DNA of 33,831 nucleotides from positions 1 through 33,831 of the forward strand of contig CALZHQ010000019.1 in the NCBI GenBank assembly GCA_945787295.1, in the 5' to 3' direction. The translations under genes were made by a program, and so were the position numbers. This document shows, one piece after another, positions 20,394 through 29,350 of the stretch (its first letter is position 1; every line of letters starts with the position of its first letter). The notes beneath the pieces are model-generated. The model was given only the letters and a program-made list of their open reading frames with translations. It did no database searches and was not told the DNA's origin. Origin of the DNA: an uncultured Desulfuromonadales bacterium (GTDB taxonomy: Bacteria > Desulfobacterota > Desulfuromonadia > Desulfuromonadales > Geopsychrobacteraceae).

Positions 20394-21965
20394 TTGATCC
20401 GGCGCTGTTTCATCGCCATATATTACTGCCGGCCGCAACGCAGTTACGCGGTCTTCAGGTTTCTGGTCACGGTTTTCCTGCTCTTCCGCCGCCGTCGCCG
20501 CTGGTTGTTCTGGACGCCGTTGCAGCCCGACCGGCTGGTCGAAAATATCCGTTCGCTCGGCGCCAGCTTCCTCAAGCTGGCCCAGGTACTAGCTACCAGA
20601 GCGGACTTTTTTGATCAGGACTATCTGCAGGCGCTGCGGCAATTGCACGACCGGATGCCGGCAATGAGTGAAAAGCACCGCCGTCGTGCCTTTCGCCGGT
20701 CTTTCCCCGACCCGGATCTTTTCGTTTTTTTTGCGGAACAGCCGATCGCCAGCGCCTCTATCGGTCAGGTTCACAAGGCCGAATTGAGAGATTCCGGGCA
20801 GGTCGTCGCCGTCAAGCTGCTGCGCGAGAATATCCAGTTCAAGGTCCGCATCGACATCCTTCTGCTCAACCTGTTCCTGAAATTATTCCGCCCCCTCTTT
20901 ACCGACCAGACCCGGCACTCCATCGAATCGGTGCTGCAGGCCTTCAGCCGCGTTATTTTGCAGGAAGTCAGCATGCTCCAGGAGCTGGCCAACCTGGAAC
21001 ATTTCAGCCAGGTTTATGCCGATTCAGGAGTGCGGTTCCCGGCAGTTTTCAAAGATTACTGTTCCGATACCGCCCTGGTGATGAGCTTCGAAGAAGGGGC
21101 GCGGTTCGATGATACCGCGGCACTGGCGCAGCTCGATGTCGGTTTTACCGAGCTGATGCAGCAGCTGGTGCTTTTCTATACCGAACAGATGCTGGTCAAG
21201 GGCTACTTCCATGCCGACCCGCACCCCGGCAACCTGCTGGTCAGCCCGCAAGGCGAATTGATCCTGCTCGATTTCGGCATGGTCAGCCGGATTCCGCAGC
21301 AGATGCGCCAGGCGATGATTTATGCAGTCAAGGCCGCCTATGAGCGGGATTTCGAACTGCTGGTTAGTGCCACCCGCAAGATGGGGATTTTGACCGAGGA
21401 GTCAGACTTAGGGTCCTTGAGCAGCGTTGCGGAGAGCCTTTTCGATGTCTTCGACAGCGAGCACCTTGATGCTTCGAGCATGCAGGAGCTGGCCTTCGGC
21501 ATCCTCGATGTCCTGCACGATCAGCCGTTTAAGCTGCCGCAGGATGTCATCTACGTGATGCGGGTCAGTTCGCTGGTTGAAGGTCTGGGAACCCAGCACA
21601 TCGAAAACTTCAACGGTATCAAGGATATTCTGCCGATTCTCAAGGAGAACCTGCCGCGCGCCCTCGGTGAAGACCGGCTGCCGTTGGAGAAGCTCAAGCA
21701 CGAATTTCTGCAGCTGCCGCTGACGGTGATGAAGGCGCGCAAGGTTGTCGAACTGGCGGAACAGGGCGAGCTGGTGGTGCGGATGGCCGCCGCCGACCGG
21801 CAGTATCTGCTGGAGAAATTGGCTAAAAACCTGCGGGCGCTCGGCTGGCTGATCTTTTTTCTCGCCCTGGCGTTTTACCTGCAGCAGGTTCAGCAACAAT
21901 GGGCACTTTATCTTTCCATAGTTTGTTTGTTGGCGGCGGCAGTGCCGCTATTAAGGAGAGGGTGA
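20394..21965 (+). CDS. UbiB/ABC1/AarF-family atypical kinase (523 aa)
   Basis: A membrane-linked ABC1 protein-kinase-like protein of the type needed for quinone biosynthesis or lipid homeostasis. The Ala-rich loop PIASASIGQVHKAEL, the catalytic FHADPHPGN and metal-binding LDFGM are all present. The N-terminal KxGQ motif reads KLAQ, with Ala for Gly. Two hydrophobic helices close the protein (around LGWLIFFLALAFYL and YLSIVCLLAAAVPLL). I chose TTG at 20394, one base after the upstream stop, because an ATG at 20355 would overlap the phasin-like gene by 38 bases; either is possible. Translation is probably coupled to the preceding gene. Confidence 0.9.
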   Translation: MIRRCFIAIYYCRPQRSYAVFRFLVTVFLLFRRRRRWLFWTPLQPDRLVENIRSLGASFLKLAQVLATRADFFDQDYLQALRQLHDRMPAMSEKHRRRAFRRSFPDPDLFVFFAEQPIASASIGQVHKAELRDSGQVVAVKLLRENIQFKVRIDILLLNLFLKLFRPLFTDQTRHSIESVLQAFSRVILQEVSMLQELANLEHFSQVYADSGVRFPAVFKDYCSDTALVMSFEEGARFDDTAALAQLDVGFTELMQQLVLFYTEQMLVKGYFHADPHPGNLLVSPQGELILLDFGMVSRIPQQMRQAMIYAVKAAYERDFELLVSATRKMGILTEESDLGSLSSVAESLFDVFDSEHLDASSMQELAFGILDVLHDQPFKLPQDVIYVMRVSSLVEGLGTQHIENFNGIKDILPILKENLPRALGEDRLPLEKLKHEFLQLPLTVMKARKVVELAEQGELVVRMAAADRQYLLEKLAKNLRALGWLIFFLALAFYLQQVQQQWALYLSIVCLLAAAVPLLRRG

Positions 21966-22019
21966 CGTCATAGCCGTAATAAAATACGGCACAGCTGACA
22001 GCTGGGACAGGAGAGAATA

Positions 22020-22988
22020 ATGAAAGTCGCGATAATCGGTGCCGGAATGGCGGGCCTGACAGCCGCCAGCATTTTACAGTCCGCAGGGGCCCAGGTGACA
22101 GTATTCGATAAAAGCAAAGGAACCGGTGGCCGCCTGGCCAGCCGTTATATCGATAAGGGCTGGGTCGATCATGGCGCGCCCTACTTCTCTGCCGAGCGGC
22201 CCTATCTGATCGATTTTCTTCAGCAACAACTGCCGGCGGAAAATCTGACCTTCTGGCAGCCGCCGGCAACGGGACACCTGCAGGCCGATGAGAGGCTGCA
22301 GGCGGTCGGTGATCCGCGTAACAGCGCGATCACCCGGGGGCTGTTGACAGGCAAGAACTTTTATCCCTCAACCCGGATCAGCAGATTGAGCGCCTGTGCC
22401 GACGGCTGGCAGTTGTTCAATGATGAAGGTGCGTTGCTGGGCATCTGGCCGCAGCTGGTGGTCGCGGTACCAGCTCCGCAAGCACTTGAGCTGCTTCGGG
22501 ACCAACGGCCGCTGGCCGAGCAGATCCGTGCAGCGCGCATGGAGCCATGCTGGGTTGCGGCGGTCAGGACGAAAAAAACGATTAAGGATCTGGCCGAAGT
22601 ATCGGTCTACCAGCATCCGGTGATTCGCCGGGTTGTCCATAATAGTGGCAAACCGCGCCGCAACAATACCAATGTCTACCTGATCCAGGCGACAAAAGGC
22701 TGGTCGCAAGCGCACCTGGAGGAGACCGAGGAAAAGATCGGCAGAATACTGGAGTTGAATTTCCGCAGCCTGGTCGCAGCAGGTGTCGACAGTGAGCTGC
22801 TGTTTGCCCATCGCTGGCGGTTCGCTTTTACAGAAACGGCGCTGGGGAAACCCTTTTTGTGGGATGAGCATTTGCATCTGGGTGTCTGTGGTGACTGGTG
22901 TCTCGGCCGGCGGGTTGAAGATGCCTGGCAGAGCGGTGCTGACCTGGCGGTGCGCATGCTGCGTCATTCGGTAGAGGAGGCCTTCTGA
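22020..22988 (+). CDS. Renalase-like NAD(P)/FAD-dependent oxidoreductase (322 aa)
   Basis: A flavoprotein of the amine-oxidase/renalase-like group (COG3380). The dinucleotide-binding IIGAGMAGLTAA (Gly7, Gly9, Gly12), the GTGGRLASR block after the first acidic residue and the C-terminal HLGVCGDWCLG FAD segment are clear. Its substrate is unknown; bacterial renalases oxidise wrongly reduced nicotinamides, and homologues occur in light-induced clusters. The ATG has GGAG close upstream. The 54-base gap after the kinase gene holds a small hairpin (GCCGTA/TACGGC, around 21971-21988). The next gene starts directly after the stop. Confidence 0.9.
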   Translation: MKVAIIGAGMAGLTAASILQSAGAQVTVFDKSKGTGGRLASRYIDKGWVDHGAPYFSAERPYLIDFLQQQLPAENLTFWQPPATGHLQADERLQAVGDPRNSAITRGLLTGKNFYPSTRISRLSACADGWQLFNDEGALLGIWPQLVVAVPAPQALELLRDQRPLAEQIRAARMEPCWVAAVRTKKTIKDLAEVSVYQHPVIRRVVHNSGKPRRNNTNVYLIQATKGWSQAHLEETEEKIGRILELNFRSLVAAGVDSELLFAHRWRFAFTETALGKPFLWDEHLHLGVCGDWCLGRRVEDAWQSGADLAVRMLRHSVEEAF

Positions 22989-24548
22989 ATGCAGGTGAGC
23001 AAAGTGATCAAAGTGCCAGTTGAAACAGTCTGGATAATTCTGATCGATACCCATCTGTGGCCAGTCTGGGGGCCATCGCTGAAAGCGGTCGAGTGTTCAG
23101 AGCGCTATATTACTGCAACGTCCAAGGGGCGGGTGAAAACCAGCCTCGGTCCCTGGCTGCCCTTCGAGATTACCGAGTTTACAAAACAGGCTTATTGGCT
23201 GTGGAAAGTGGCAGGCGTTTCAGCGACTGGGCATCGCCTCAAAAAACTGGGGCCGAACAGTTGTGAACTGAGCTTCGAAATGCCTTTAGCGGCATTTCCT
23301 TACGCGGCGATCTGTCAGCAGGCGCTGAACAACATTGACCGACTGGCACATGAGTCAACGCTTCGAAAGCGGCCAGATCGAACTGAAGCCTCCATCGATG
23401 GTGATGATCTGGCCAGTGAGCCACTCGGCTTCGTTGGAGAGCAGCCAGCAGATCAGACCGGCGGCATCCTCGGCCTGTCCGTAGCGCCCGAGAGGATACT
23501 GGGACGCTATCTGCCGCTCGGCTTTTTCTCCGGCGAAGAAGCCTTCGGTGGCCGAGGTCCGCATCATGCCCGGGGCTATTCCGTTGACCCGAATCGACTG
23601 TCCGGCATAGGTGGCGGCAACACTTCGCACCAGGCCTTCAACTCCGGCCTTCGCCGCACCGACCGCAGCATGGTTGCTGATACCGATCCGGGCGGCAATC
23701 GAACTGACCAGCACCGCCCGACCCGCAGCTTTGTGCTGCAACAAGCCCTGGACAAACCCCTGCAGCGTGAAAAACGCGCTATCCAGGTTGTTCTGCAGGC
23801 AGCTGCGGTACTGTTCCGGGGTGGTGCGGTGCAGCGGACGGATCAGAATGCTGCCGGCACAGTGGGCAAGCAAAGAAGCCGGTTCCCCGTAATGATCGCT
23901 GATCGCCTGGAAAAGCTTTTCAGCATCTTCGGCAGAGGAGAGATCGGCGCCAACTTTCAGGCCTTCAGGCAGGTCGGTTTCGGCCAGGTTCTGAACCTTG
24001 CGGCCAGTCAGGACCAAGCGATAGCCGGCTTTCGCCAGTCGCTGCGCAACCGCCTTGCCAAGCGTCCCGCTCGCCCCGCTGATCAATGCTATCTCAGCCA
24101 TGATGTCCTCATCCGCTTCCGCCCGGATACGCCCGGATCAAGATTCGGCCGGGCAGAAGCCTGCACGCTGGTTAGCGGCAATGGCCTTCGAGATTCAGGT
24201 TGTCGGCACCATCACCCAGATATTCGATTTCCGGAAGTTGAACCGGATCACAGACGTTTTCGACCAACCTGGCCTTGGCGCCACAATTCCCACACTTGTA
24301 GCCAGCCGGGTCTGACAGGCAGGCGATCATATCTTTACGACCTTCTGCGGAGAGACTACACATATGCACATGGTGGCTCTCTATCGTTTTGCAAAAACTT
24401 TTTACGTCTTTTGCCATGGCGAGCTCCTTTTGATTTTAATCTGTTTTCAAACCTTAACACAGGCTTCGGCTTTAACAAGATGACCGGAATGGCAAGGGTT
24501 CAACTGGCCATGGCGGACTCGCTGAACAGGAGGGGCACTGATGAATAA
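22989..24548 (+). CDS. SRPBCC-family protein whose frame lacks its expected stop
   Basis: The first 120 or so codons (to about 23355) encode a SRPBCC/polyketide-cyclase-type helix-grip domain: MQVSKVIKVPVETVW, LWPVWGPSLKAVE, then AICQQALNNIDRLAHE as the final helix. The frame then stays open to 24548, running antisense to the SDR gene and the small Cys-rich gene. That part does not look like protein. In another frame a TGA lies at 23351-23353, two bases before the SDR stop, so a single-base indel near the 3' end would give a normal 120-residue gene convergent with the SDR. I treat only 22989-23355 as truly coding. The ATG follows the flavoprotein stop directly; binding of a small hydrophobic ligand is the usual family role. 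Confidence 0.5.
   Translation: MQVSKVIKVPVETVWIILIDTHLWPVWGPSLKAVECSERYITATSKGRVKTSLGPWLPFEITEFTKQAYWLWKVAGVSATGHRLKKLGPNSCELSFEMPLAAFPYAAICQQALNNIDRLAHESTLRKRPDRTEASIDGDDLASEPLGFVGEQPADQTGGILGLSVAPERILGRYLPLGFFSGEEAFGGRGPHHARGYSVDPNRLSGIGGGNTSHQAFNSGLRRTDRSMVADTDPGGNRTDQHRPTRSFVLQQALDKPLQREKRAIQVVLQAAAVLFRGGAVQRTDQNAAGTVGKQRSRFPVMIADRLEKLFSIFGRGEIGANFQAFRQVGFGQVLNLAASQDQAIAGFRQSLRNRLAKRPARPADQCYLSHDVLIRFRPDTPGSRFGRAEACTLVSGNGLRDSGCRHHHPDIRFPEVEPDHRRFRPTWPWRHNSHTCSQPGLTGRRSYLYDLLRRDYTYAHGGSLSFCKNFLRLLPWRAPFDFNLFSNLNTGFGFNKMTGMARVQLAMADSLNRRGTDE
23355..24101 (-). CDS. Short-chain dehydrogenase/reductase lacking the catalytic Tyr (248 aa)
   Basis: A classical-length SDR with nucleotide loop SGASGTLGKA (8-17), NNLDS (104-108) and active-site serine in LVSSIAAR. 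The normal YxxxK motif reads VGAAK: Lys151 is present but Val147 stands where Tyr should be. The C-terminal IRVNGIAPGMMRT and ITIDGGFSS blocks are normal. Either the enzyme uses another acid, or it binds nucleotide without ordinary reductase activity. Similar Tyr-less SDRs occur, to my knowledge, in bacterial light-response clusters. The ATG at 24101 has GAGGA five bases upstream. Downstream of the small Cys-rich gene on the same strand, it is inserted head-on into a rightward gene run. Confidence 0.9.
   Translation of the reverse strand: MAEIALISGASGTLGKAVAQRLAKAGYRLVLTGRKVQNLAETDLPEGLKVGADLSSAEDAEKLFQAISDHYGEPASLLAHCAGSILIRPLHRTTPEQYRSCLQNNLDSAFFTLQGFVQGLLQHKAAGRAVLVSSIAARIGISNHAAVGAAKAGVEGLVRSVAATYAGQSIRVNGIAPGMMRTSATEGFFAGEKAERQIASQYPLGRYGQAEDAAGLICWLLSNEAEWLTGQIITIDGGFSSIWPLSKR
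24172..24417 (-). CDS. Small Cys/His-rich protein, possible metal-binding (81 aa)
   Basis: I do not recognise a named family. The protein has seven Cys and four His: Cys near the N-terminus (SFCKT), HHVHMC, a CGNCG knuckle preceded by YK, then ENVCDPVQLPEIEYLGDGAD and a final GHCR. The CxxC and spaced Cys suggest a zinc or iron site. The ATG at 24417 has AAAGGAG six bases upstream, one of the best ribosome-binding sites in the window, so the gene is probably real. It lies 70 bases upstream of the SDR on the same strand and probably shares its transcript. Confidence 0.7.
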   Translation of the reverse strand: MAKDVKSFCKTIESHHVHMCSLSAEGRKDMIACLSDPAGYKCGNCGAKARLVENVCDPVQLPEIEYLGDGADNLNLEGHCR

Positions 24549-25671
24549 GTCAATCCCACTGCAAAGAGCAAGCGCAGCGTTAAAAAACCTGTTCGTCGCC
24601 GATGCCCTGGCGATGCCGGTGCACTGGTACTACAACCCGCTCGACATCGAGAAGGCATTTCCGGGCGGGATCACTCGCTTCGAAGCGGCACCGGCCTATC
24701 ATCCCTCTTCGATCATGTCTTTGCACTCCACAGCCAAAGGTGGCCGGGGAGAGCAGCAGACGCTCGGCCGGCAGCGGGAAATCGTCGGCGAGGTGATTCT
24801 CAGGGGCAAACGGAAATACTGGGGGCAGCCGAATCAGCACTATCATCAGCAGATGCAGGCTGGTGAGAACACCCTTAATGCCCACTGCGCAAGGGTGCTC
24901 ATCCGCTCAATGCTGGAAAATGACGGCTGCTACGAGAAAGACAGCTTTTTGGACGCTTATATTGCCTTTATGACCGCCGATCCTCCTTTGCATCCGGATA
25001 CCTATGCCGAATCCTACCACCGGGGGTTTTTTGCCAATCTGGAAAACGGTATGGCAAAGGACCGCTGCGGCGCGGCCACCCACGACACGCCCTCGATCGG
25101 TGGCCTGGTGACGATCGCCCCGATCCTGCTGGCCGAACGGCTGCAGGGGCGGCCTCAGATCGAGGTGCAGGGCGATTGCCTGCAGCATCTTTATCTGACT
25201 CACCCGGACCGCGATCTGGGTCAGGTCTGTGCGGTCTACGTCGATCTGCTCGACGCCTTATTATTTCGCGATCCGCAGCAGGACGCACAGGAACTGCTCG
25301 CCCGCACCGCACAGGCCAGTATGGGATTGAACTTGGTGGCCCTGGTGGAAAACGCCCGTAATGACAAAGAAGTCATCGGCGGTCTTTTTTCGCCGGCCTG
25401 CTACATCAGTGGCTCCTGGCCGAGTGTTCTCTACCTGGCCTACAAGTATGCTAGCGATCCGAAACTGGCCCTGTTGGCAAACACCAACCTGGGGGGAGAC
25501 AATGTCCACCGCGGAGCGGTGTTGGGTGTGATTGTGGGGCTTATTAACGCTGCTACAATTGATGAGTTGTTTGCACAACTGGTCGATCGTGAATCGATCT
25601 CTGCTGAGATCAGCAGACTGCTGGTACAACCGGATGAGAGTCTCGGATCGGTTAAGGGAGAAGGGCCATGA
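24541..25671 (+). CDS. ADP-ribosylglycohydrolase-family protein (376 aa)
   Basis: A DraG/ARH-type all-helical protein that may remove ADP-ribose from proteins or nucleotides. The start block LFVADALAMPVHWYYN corresponds to the GDALGxP motif, TPSIGGLVTIAP to the middle helix and NLGGDNVHRGAVLG to the usual GGDTD metal site. The second Asp of that site is not in its usual place, so activity may differ. The MPVHWYY variant resembles the branch that includes jellyfish J1-crystallin. The ATG has GGAGG seven bases upstream. The stop overlaps the DUF2177 start (ATGA). It restarts the rightward run after the minus-strand pair. Confidence 0.85.
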   Translation: MNKSIPLQRASAALKNLFVADALAMPVHWYYNPLDIEKAFPGGITRFEAAPAYHPSSIMSLHSTAKGGRGEQQTLGRQREIVGEVILRGKRKYWGQPNQHYHQQMQAGENTLNAHCARVLIRSMLENDGCYEKDSFLDAYIAFMTADPPLHPDTYAESYHRGFFANLENGMAKDRCGAATHDTPSIGGLVTIAPILLAERLQGRPQIEVQGDCLQHLYLTHPDRDLGQVCAVYVDLLDALLFRDPQQDAQELLARTAQASMGLNLVALVENARNDKEVIGGLFSPACYISGSWPSVLYLAYKYASDPKLALLANTNLGGDNVHRGAVLGVIVGLINAATIDELFAQLVDRESISAEISRLLVQPDESLGSVKGEGP

Positions 25672-26072
25672 CACTTTATTATCTGAAACTTTACCTGCTG
25701 ACAATCCCGGTCTTTTTTGCCATCGACCTGATCTGGCTGGGTGTTGTGGCGAAGAATTTTTACCAGGATAATCTCGCCCACCTGCTCAGCCCAGATGTCA
25801 ACTGGTCCGCGGCGCTGGCTTTCTATTTCATTTACATCGCCGGCATCATCCTGTTTGCCGTCAAGCCGGGGTTGGATGTGCAGTCTCTGGGCAAAGCCGC
25901 GCTCTGGGGGGCGCTGTTCGGTTTCTTCACCTACGCCACCTACGACCTGACCAATCTGGCCACCCTGCGCGACTGGCCGCTGAAAGTTGTCGTCGTCGAT
26001 ATCGCCTGGGGGACCCTGCTCTGTACCCTGGTCGCCTCCGGCAGTTACCTGATCGGGCGCTGGCTGAGCTAA
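25668..26072 (+). CDS. DUF2177 membrane protein (134 aa)
   Basis: A small inner-membrane protein with four hydrophobic segments. The conserved features are IDLIWLGVVAKNFY near the N-terminus, GALFGFFTYATYDLTNLATLRDW (about 82-104; T-YDLTN-AT signature) and VVDIAWGTLL. Its molecular role is unknown; the family is repeatedly found near LitR/CarH-like regulators, DUF1295 and photolyase-type genes. It overlaps the upstream gene by four bases (ATGA) and lies 31 bases before the ABC ATPase start. Confidence 0.92.
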   Translation: MTLYYLKLYLLTIPVFFAIDLIWLGVVAKNFYQDNLAHLLSPDVNWSAALAFYFIYIAGIILFAVKPGLDVQSLGKAALWGALFGFFTYATYDLTNLATLRDWPLKVVVVDIAWGTLLCTLVASGSYLIGRWLS

Positions 26073-26103
26073 CTTGGAAGATTTCCCGGGGAACGGGCCG
26101 AAA

Positions 26104-26808
26104 ATGAAAAACGATCTTGTGCAATTGCAGAACCTGAGCAAAAGCTTCCGTGAAGGAGACGGGGAGCGAGTGGTTTTTCGTGAATTGTCGGCGACTATCC
26201 GGGCCGGCGAGTTTGTCGTTTTGCTCGGTCGCAGCGGTTGCGGGAAATCGACGCTGCTCAACCTGATCAGCGGCATCGATCTGCCGACCTCGGGCGACGT
26301 GGTCATCGGCGAGCATTGCCTGACGCGGCTCTCTGAGCAGCAGCGAACCCTGTTTCGGCGGGCCCATATCGGTTTCGTTTTTCAGTTCTACAACCTGATT
26401 CCGACCCTGACCGTGCAAGAAAACCTGTTGCTGCCGTTGGAGTTGACCGGCAACTCCGGGCCAGCCGCGGAGCAACAGGCACAGCATTTCCTTGAGCAGG
26501 TCGGTTTGCAGGACCGGGCCGCCAGCTATCCGGACCGACTCTCCGGCGGCGAGCAGCAGCGCGTAGCGATCTGCCGGGCACTGATCCACCGCCCGCTGTT
26601 GTTGCTGGCCGACGAACCGACCGGCAACCTGGACGCCGAGACCGGCGGGCAAGTGATGGATCTGTTTGCCCGTCTGGCCCGCGATAACCGGATGACCACC
26701 CTGATGGTCACCCACAGTGTCGAGATTGCTCGACTGGCCGATCGGGTCCTGACAATACGTGATGGGCAACTGGTTGCAGCAACCGAACTGCAGAAAGGCG
26801 CGATATGA
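26104..26808 (+). CDS. ABC transporter ATP-binding protein, LolD/AttE-like (234 aa)
   Basis: The ATPase of a MacB/LolD-class exporter or lipoprotein-type transporter. Walker A GRSGCGKST (42-50), Q-loop VFQFYNLIP, signature LSGGEQQ (146-152), Walker B LLLADEP (D170, E171) and the H-loop VTHS are intact. The ATG at 26104 (MKNDLVQLQ) fits the family; a TTG at 26074 would add ten unlikely residues. Its stop overlaps the permease start (ATGA), so the two form one transporter. With the downstream lipocalin-like gene the set resembles Agrobacterium attE-attFG-attH. Confidence 0.94.
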   Translation: MKNDLVQLQNLSKSFREGDGERVVFRELSATIRAGEFVVLLGRSGCGKSTLLNLISGIDLPTSGDVVIGEHCLTRLSEQQRTLFRRAHIGFVFQFYNLIPTLTVQENLLLPLELTGNSGPAAEQQAQHFLEQVGLQDRAASYPDRLSGGEQQRVAICRALIHRPLLLLADEPTGNLDAETGGQVMDLFARLARDNRMTTLMVTHSVEIARLADRVLTIRDGQLVAATELQKGAI

Positions 26809-29348
26809 TCCTCTGGCGGGCCGGATTCAGATATCTCTGGCGACACCCGTTGCAGATTCTGTTCGCGGTGCTGGGTGTTGCTTTGGGAGTTGCCGTGGTG
26901 GTCGCCATCGATCTGGCCAACAGCAGCGCCGATCGGGCTTTCCGCCTCTCCGCCGCCGCCCTGACCGGACAGACCAGCCACCAGATTGTCGGCGGGCCGA
27001 ACGGCCTGCCGGAAGAGTTCTATCGCCAGCTTCGCCTCAGTGGACAATGGCCGGACAGCGCCCCCGTCGTCGAGGGTTTTGCCGCGGTTCCCGACCGGCC
27101 GGGCCTGACCTTGCGGATTCTCGGGGTTGATCCTTTCGCCGAAGGTCCGTTCCGTAACTATTCGCCGAGCATAGATCGCCGCACCGATTTCAGCCGACTG
27201 CTCACCGAGCCAGCAACCGGCTTGATGACTGCAACAACCGCCGAAAAGCTGGGCCTGCAGGTTGGTGACTCTCTGCCACTGAACATCGCCGGAGATTCTC
27301 ACTCCCTGACCTTGCTCGGTTTACTGCAACCGACTGACCAAGTTGCCGAACGGGCTCTTGAAAATCTGCTGGTTCTCGATATCGCAGCCGCCCAGGAACT
27401 GCTGGGGCAGCCGGGCATATTGACGCGGATCGATCTGATCCTGCCTCAGGGGGATGCTGGGCAAAAAAAACTGGCCGCGCTACAGAACTTGTTGCCGGCA
27501 CATGCCGATATCATCGCAGCGAACAGCCGCACCCAGAGCATGGCCCAGATGACACGCGCCTTTCAGCTGAACCTGACCGCTTTGAGCCTGCTGGCGCTGG
27601 TGGTCGGGATGTTCCTGATTTACAACACTATGACCTTTTCGGTTCTGCAACGTCGGTCGCTGCTCGGGGCTCTGCGCACCCTCGGTGTCACCCGGCGGGA
27701 ATTGATGGGTCTGGTGCTGGTGGAAGCATTGCTGATCGGCGTGGCTGGAACCCTGCTCGGCATTTTGCTCGGTCTGCTGCTGGCAAACGGTTTGCTGGCA
27801 CTGGTCACCCGGACCATCAACGACCTTTACTTTGTCCTCAATGTCAGCAGCCTGGCTTTGAGTCCCTTATCCCTTGGCAAAGGCTTACTGCTTGGAATCG
27901 GTGCGACCCTGGCGGCGGCCCTGATGCCGGCCCTCGAGGCAGCCGGTGCCGTACCGCGTTCTGTGTTGGTCCGTTCCACTGTAGAAAGCCGACAACGTCG
28001 CCTTTTGACCTGGGGTGCTGGGCTAGGGCTTGGTTTGATTATTGTCAGTCTCGGCGGCCTGTTGGTCCCGAGCAAAAGCATCCCCGCTAGCTTCATCCTG
28101 ATGTTCATGCTGATCGTCGGATACGCGTTGCTCACCCCCGGGATGGCGGTCTGGCTGTTGAACCGCTTGCAGCCACTGCTGAAAAGCCTCTTCGGTCTGC
28201 TCGGAAAGATGGCCGCCCGCAACCTGGTGGCCGGACTCAGCCGGACCGGGGTGGCGACTGCGGCGCTGGTGATTGCGGTGGCGGCGACGGTCGGCGTTGG
28301 GCTGATGATCGACAGCTTCCGGCTTACAGTTGCCGACTGGCTGCAGAGCTACCTGCGCGCCGATATCTACGTGACCAGTACCAGTAGTGGCTTTGGCCCC
28401 GGCCGCACGCCCCTCAAACCAGAGCTGCTGGCGCAGCTTAACGCAATCGATGGGATATCACGCATTACCCGGGCTCGGCATCTCAGTCTCGAAACAGAAG
28501 GCGGCTTGAGCGAACTGTTTATCGCCGAAATTCCCGCCGAGAGTTTTTCCGGTTATTGGTTCAAAGAGGGCGACAACAGGGAGATTTACCAGGAGTTTCA
28601 GAACAGCGCTGCGGTGATCGTTTCTGAGCCATATGCCTATCATCGCAACCTGCTACGGGGTGACAGCATCAACTTACGCACCGATCAGGGGCCCGAGCAA
28701 TTCCGGATCGCCGGGATTTTTACCGACTACGGCTCTGACCAGGGGCGGATCACCATGAGCCGTCAGCTCTATGAAAAATATTGGGCTGACCCGCAGACCG
28801 ATGCGCTGGGGATTTACCTGGCACCTGAGGCCGACAGTGAACAGCTGGCCGAGCAGGTGCGCACAGTAGCGGCCGGAATTCAGCAGCTGCTGGTCTATTC
28901 CAACCGTGGTTTGCGTGAGGCATCTCTGGCGACCTTTGACCGGACCTTTGCGGTGACCTCAGTGCTGCGTATGTTGGCCGTGTTGGTGGCCTTTGTCGGA
29001 ATTCTCAACGCGCTGATGGCGATGCAGATCGAGCGCTCCCGTGAGTTGGCGGTGCTGCGCGCCGGTGGCTTGACGCCACGCCAGCTCTGGGGACTGGTGA
29101 CCGGTGAAACCGGCTTGATTGGCGTGCTGGCCGGACTGCTGGCCCTGCCGCTCGGGATCATCCAGGCGCTGGTGTTGATCCTGGTGATCAATCGTCGCTC
29201 CTTCGGCTGGAGCATGCAGATCTCGATCGAGCCGATGATTCTTTTGCAGGCATTGGCGCTGGCCGTGGTTGCCGCTCTGCTGGCCGGTCTTTACCCGGCC
29301 TGGCGCATGGCGCGCACCTTGCCGGCCCTGGCGTTGCGGGAGGAATAG
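26805..29348 (+). CDS. ABC transporter permease with two FtsX domains (847 aa)
   Basis: A large permease of the YbbP/AttFG type. It has an N-terminal helix with WRHPLQILFAVLGVALGVAV, a MacB-type periplasmic domain (about 50-240), a first FtsX domain of three helices (about 250-385), a further hydrophobic pair (about 400-460), a second periplasmic domain (about 500-720) and a C-terminal FtsX domain (about 725-847). The AVLRAGGLTPRQL-type cytoplasmic loop is typical. It probably moves a lipid or lipophilic molecule across the envelope. It overlaps the ATPase gene by four bases, and its stop overlaps the lipocalin-like gene's possible GTG start. Confidence 0.93.
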   Translation: MILWRAGFRYLWRHPLQILFAVLGVALGVAVVVAIDLANSSADRAFRLSAAALTGQTSHQIVGGPNGLPEEFYRQLRLSGQWPDSAPVVEGFAAVPDRPGLTLRILGVDPFAEGPFRNYSPSIDRRTDFSRLLTEPATGLMTATTAEKLGLQVGDSLPLNIAGDSHSLTLLGLLQPTDQVAERALENLLVLDIAAAQELLGQPGILTRIDLILPQGDAGQKKLAALQNLLPAHADIIAANSRTQSMAQMTRAFQLNLTALSLLALVVGMFLIYNTMTFSVLQRRSLLGALRTLGVTRRELMGLVLVEALLIGVAGTLLGILLGLLLANGLLALVTRTINDLYFVLNVSSLALSPLSLGKGLLLGIGATLAAALMPALEAAGAVPRSVLVRSTVESRQRRLLTWGAGLGLGLIIVSLGGLLVPSKSIPASFILMFMLIVGYALLTPGMAVWLLNRLQPLLKSLFGLLGKMAARNLVAGLSRTGVATAALVIAVAATVGVGLMIDSFRLTVADWLQSYLRADIYVTSTSSGFGPGRTPLKPELLAQLNAIDGISRITRARHLSLETEGGLSELFIAEIPAESFSGYWFKEGDNREIYQEFQNSAAVIVSEPYAYHRNLLRGDSINLRTDQGPEQFRIAGIFTDYGSDQGRITMSRQLYEKYWADPQTDALGIYLAPEADSEQLAEQVRTVAAGIQQLLVYSNRGLREASLATFDRTFAVTSVLRMLAVLVAFVGILNALMAMQIERSRELAVLRAGGLTPRQLWGLVTGETGLIGVLAGLLALPLGIIQALVLILVINRRSFGWSMQISIEPMILLQALALAVVAALLAGLYPAWRMARTLPALALREE

Positions 29349-29350
29349 TG

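Noticed and set aside
25440..26769. Two long minus-strand frames opposite DUF2177 and the ABC ATPase
   Set aside because: Antisense of clearly recognised genes; no plausible start signals.
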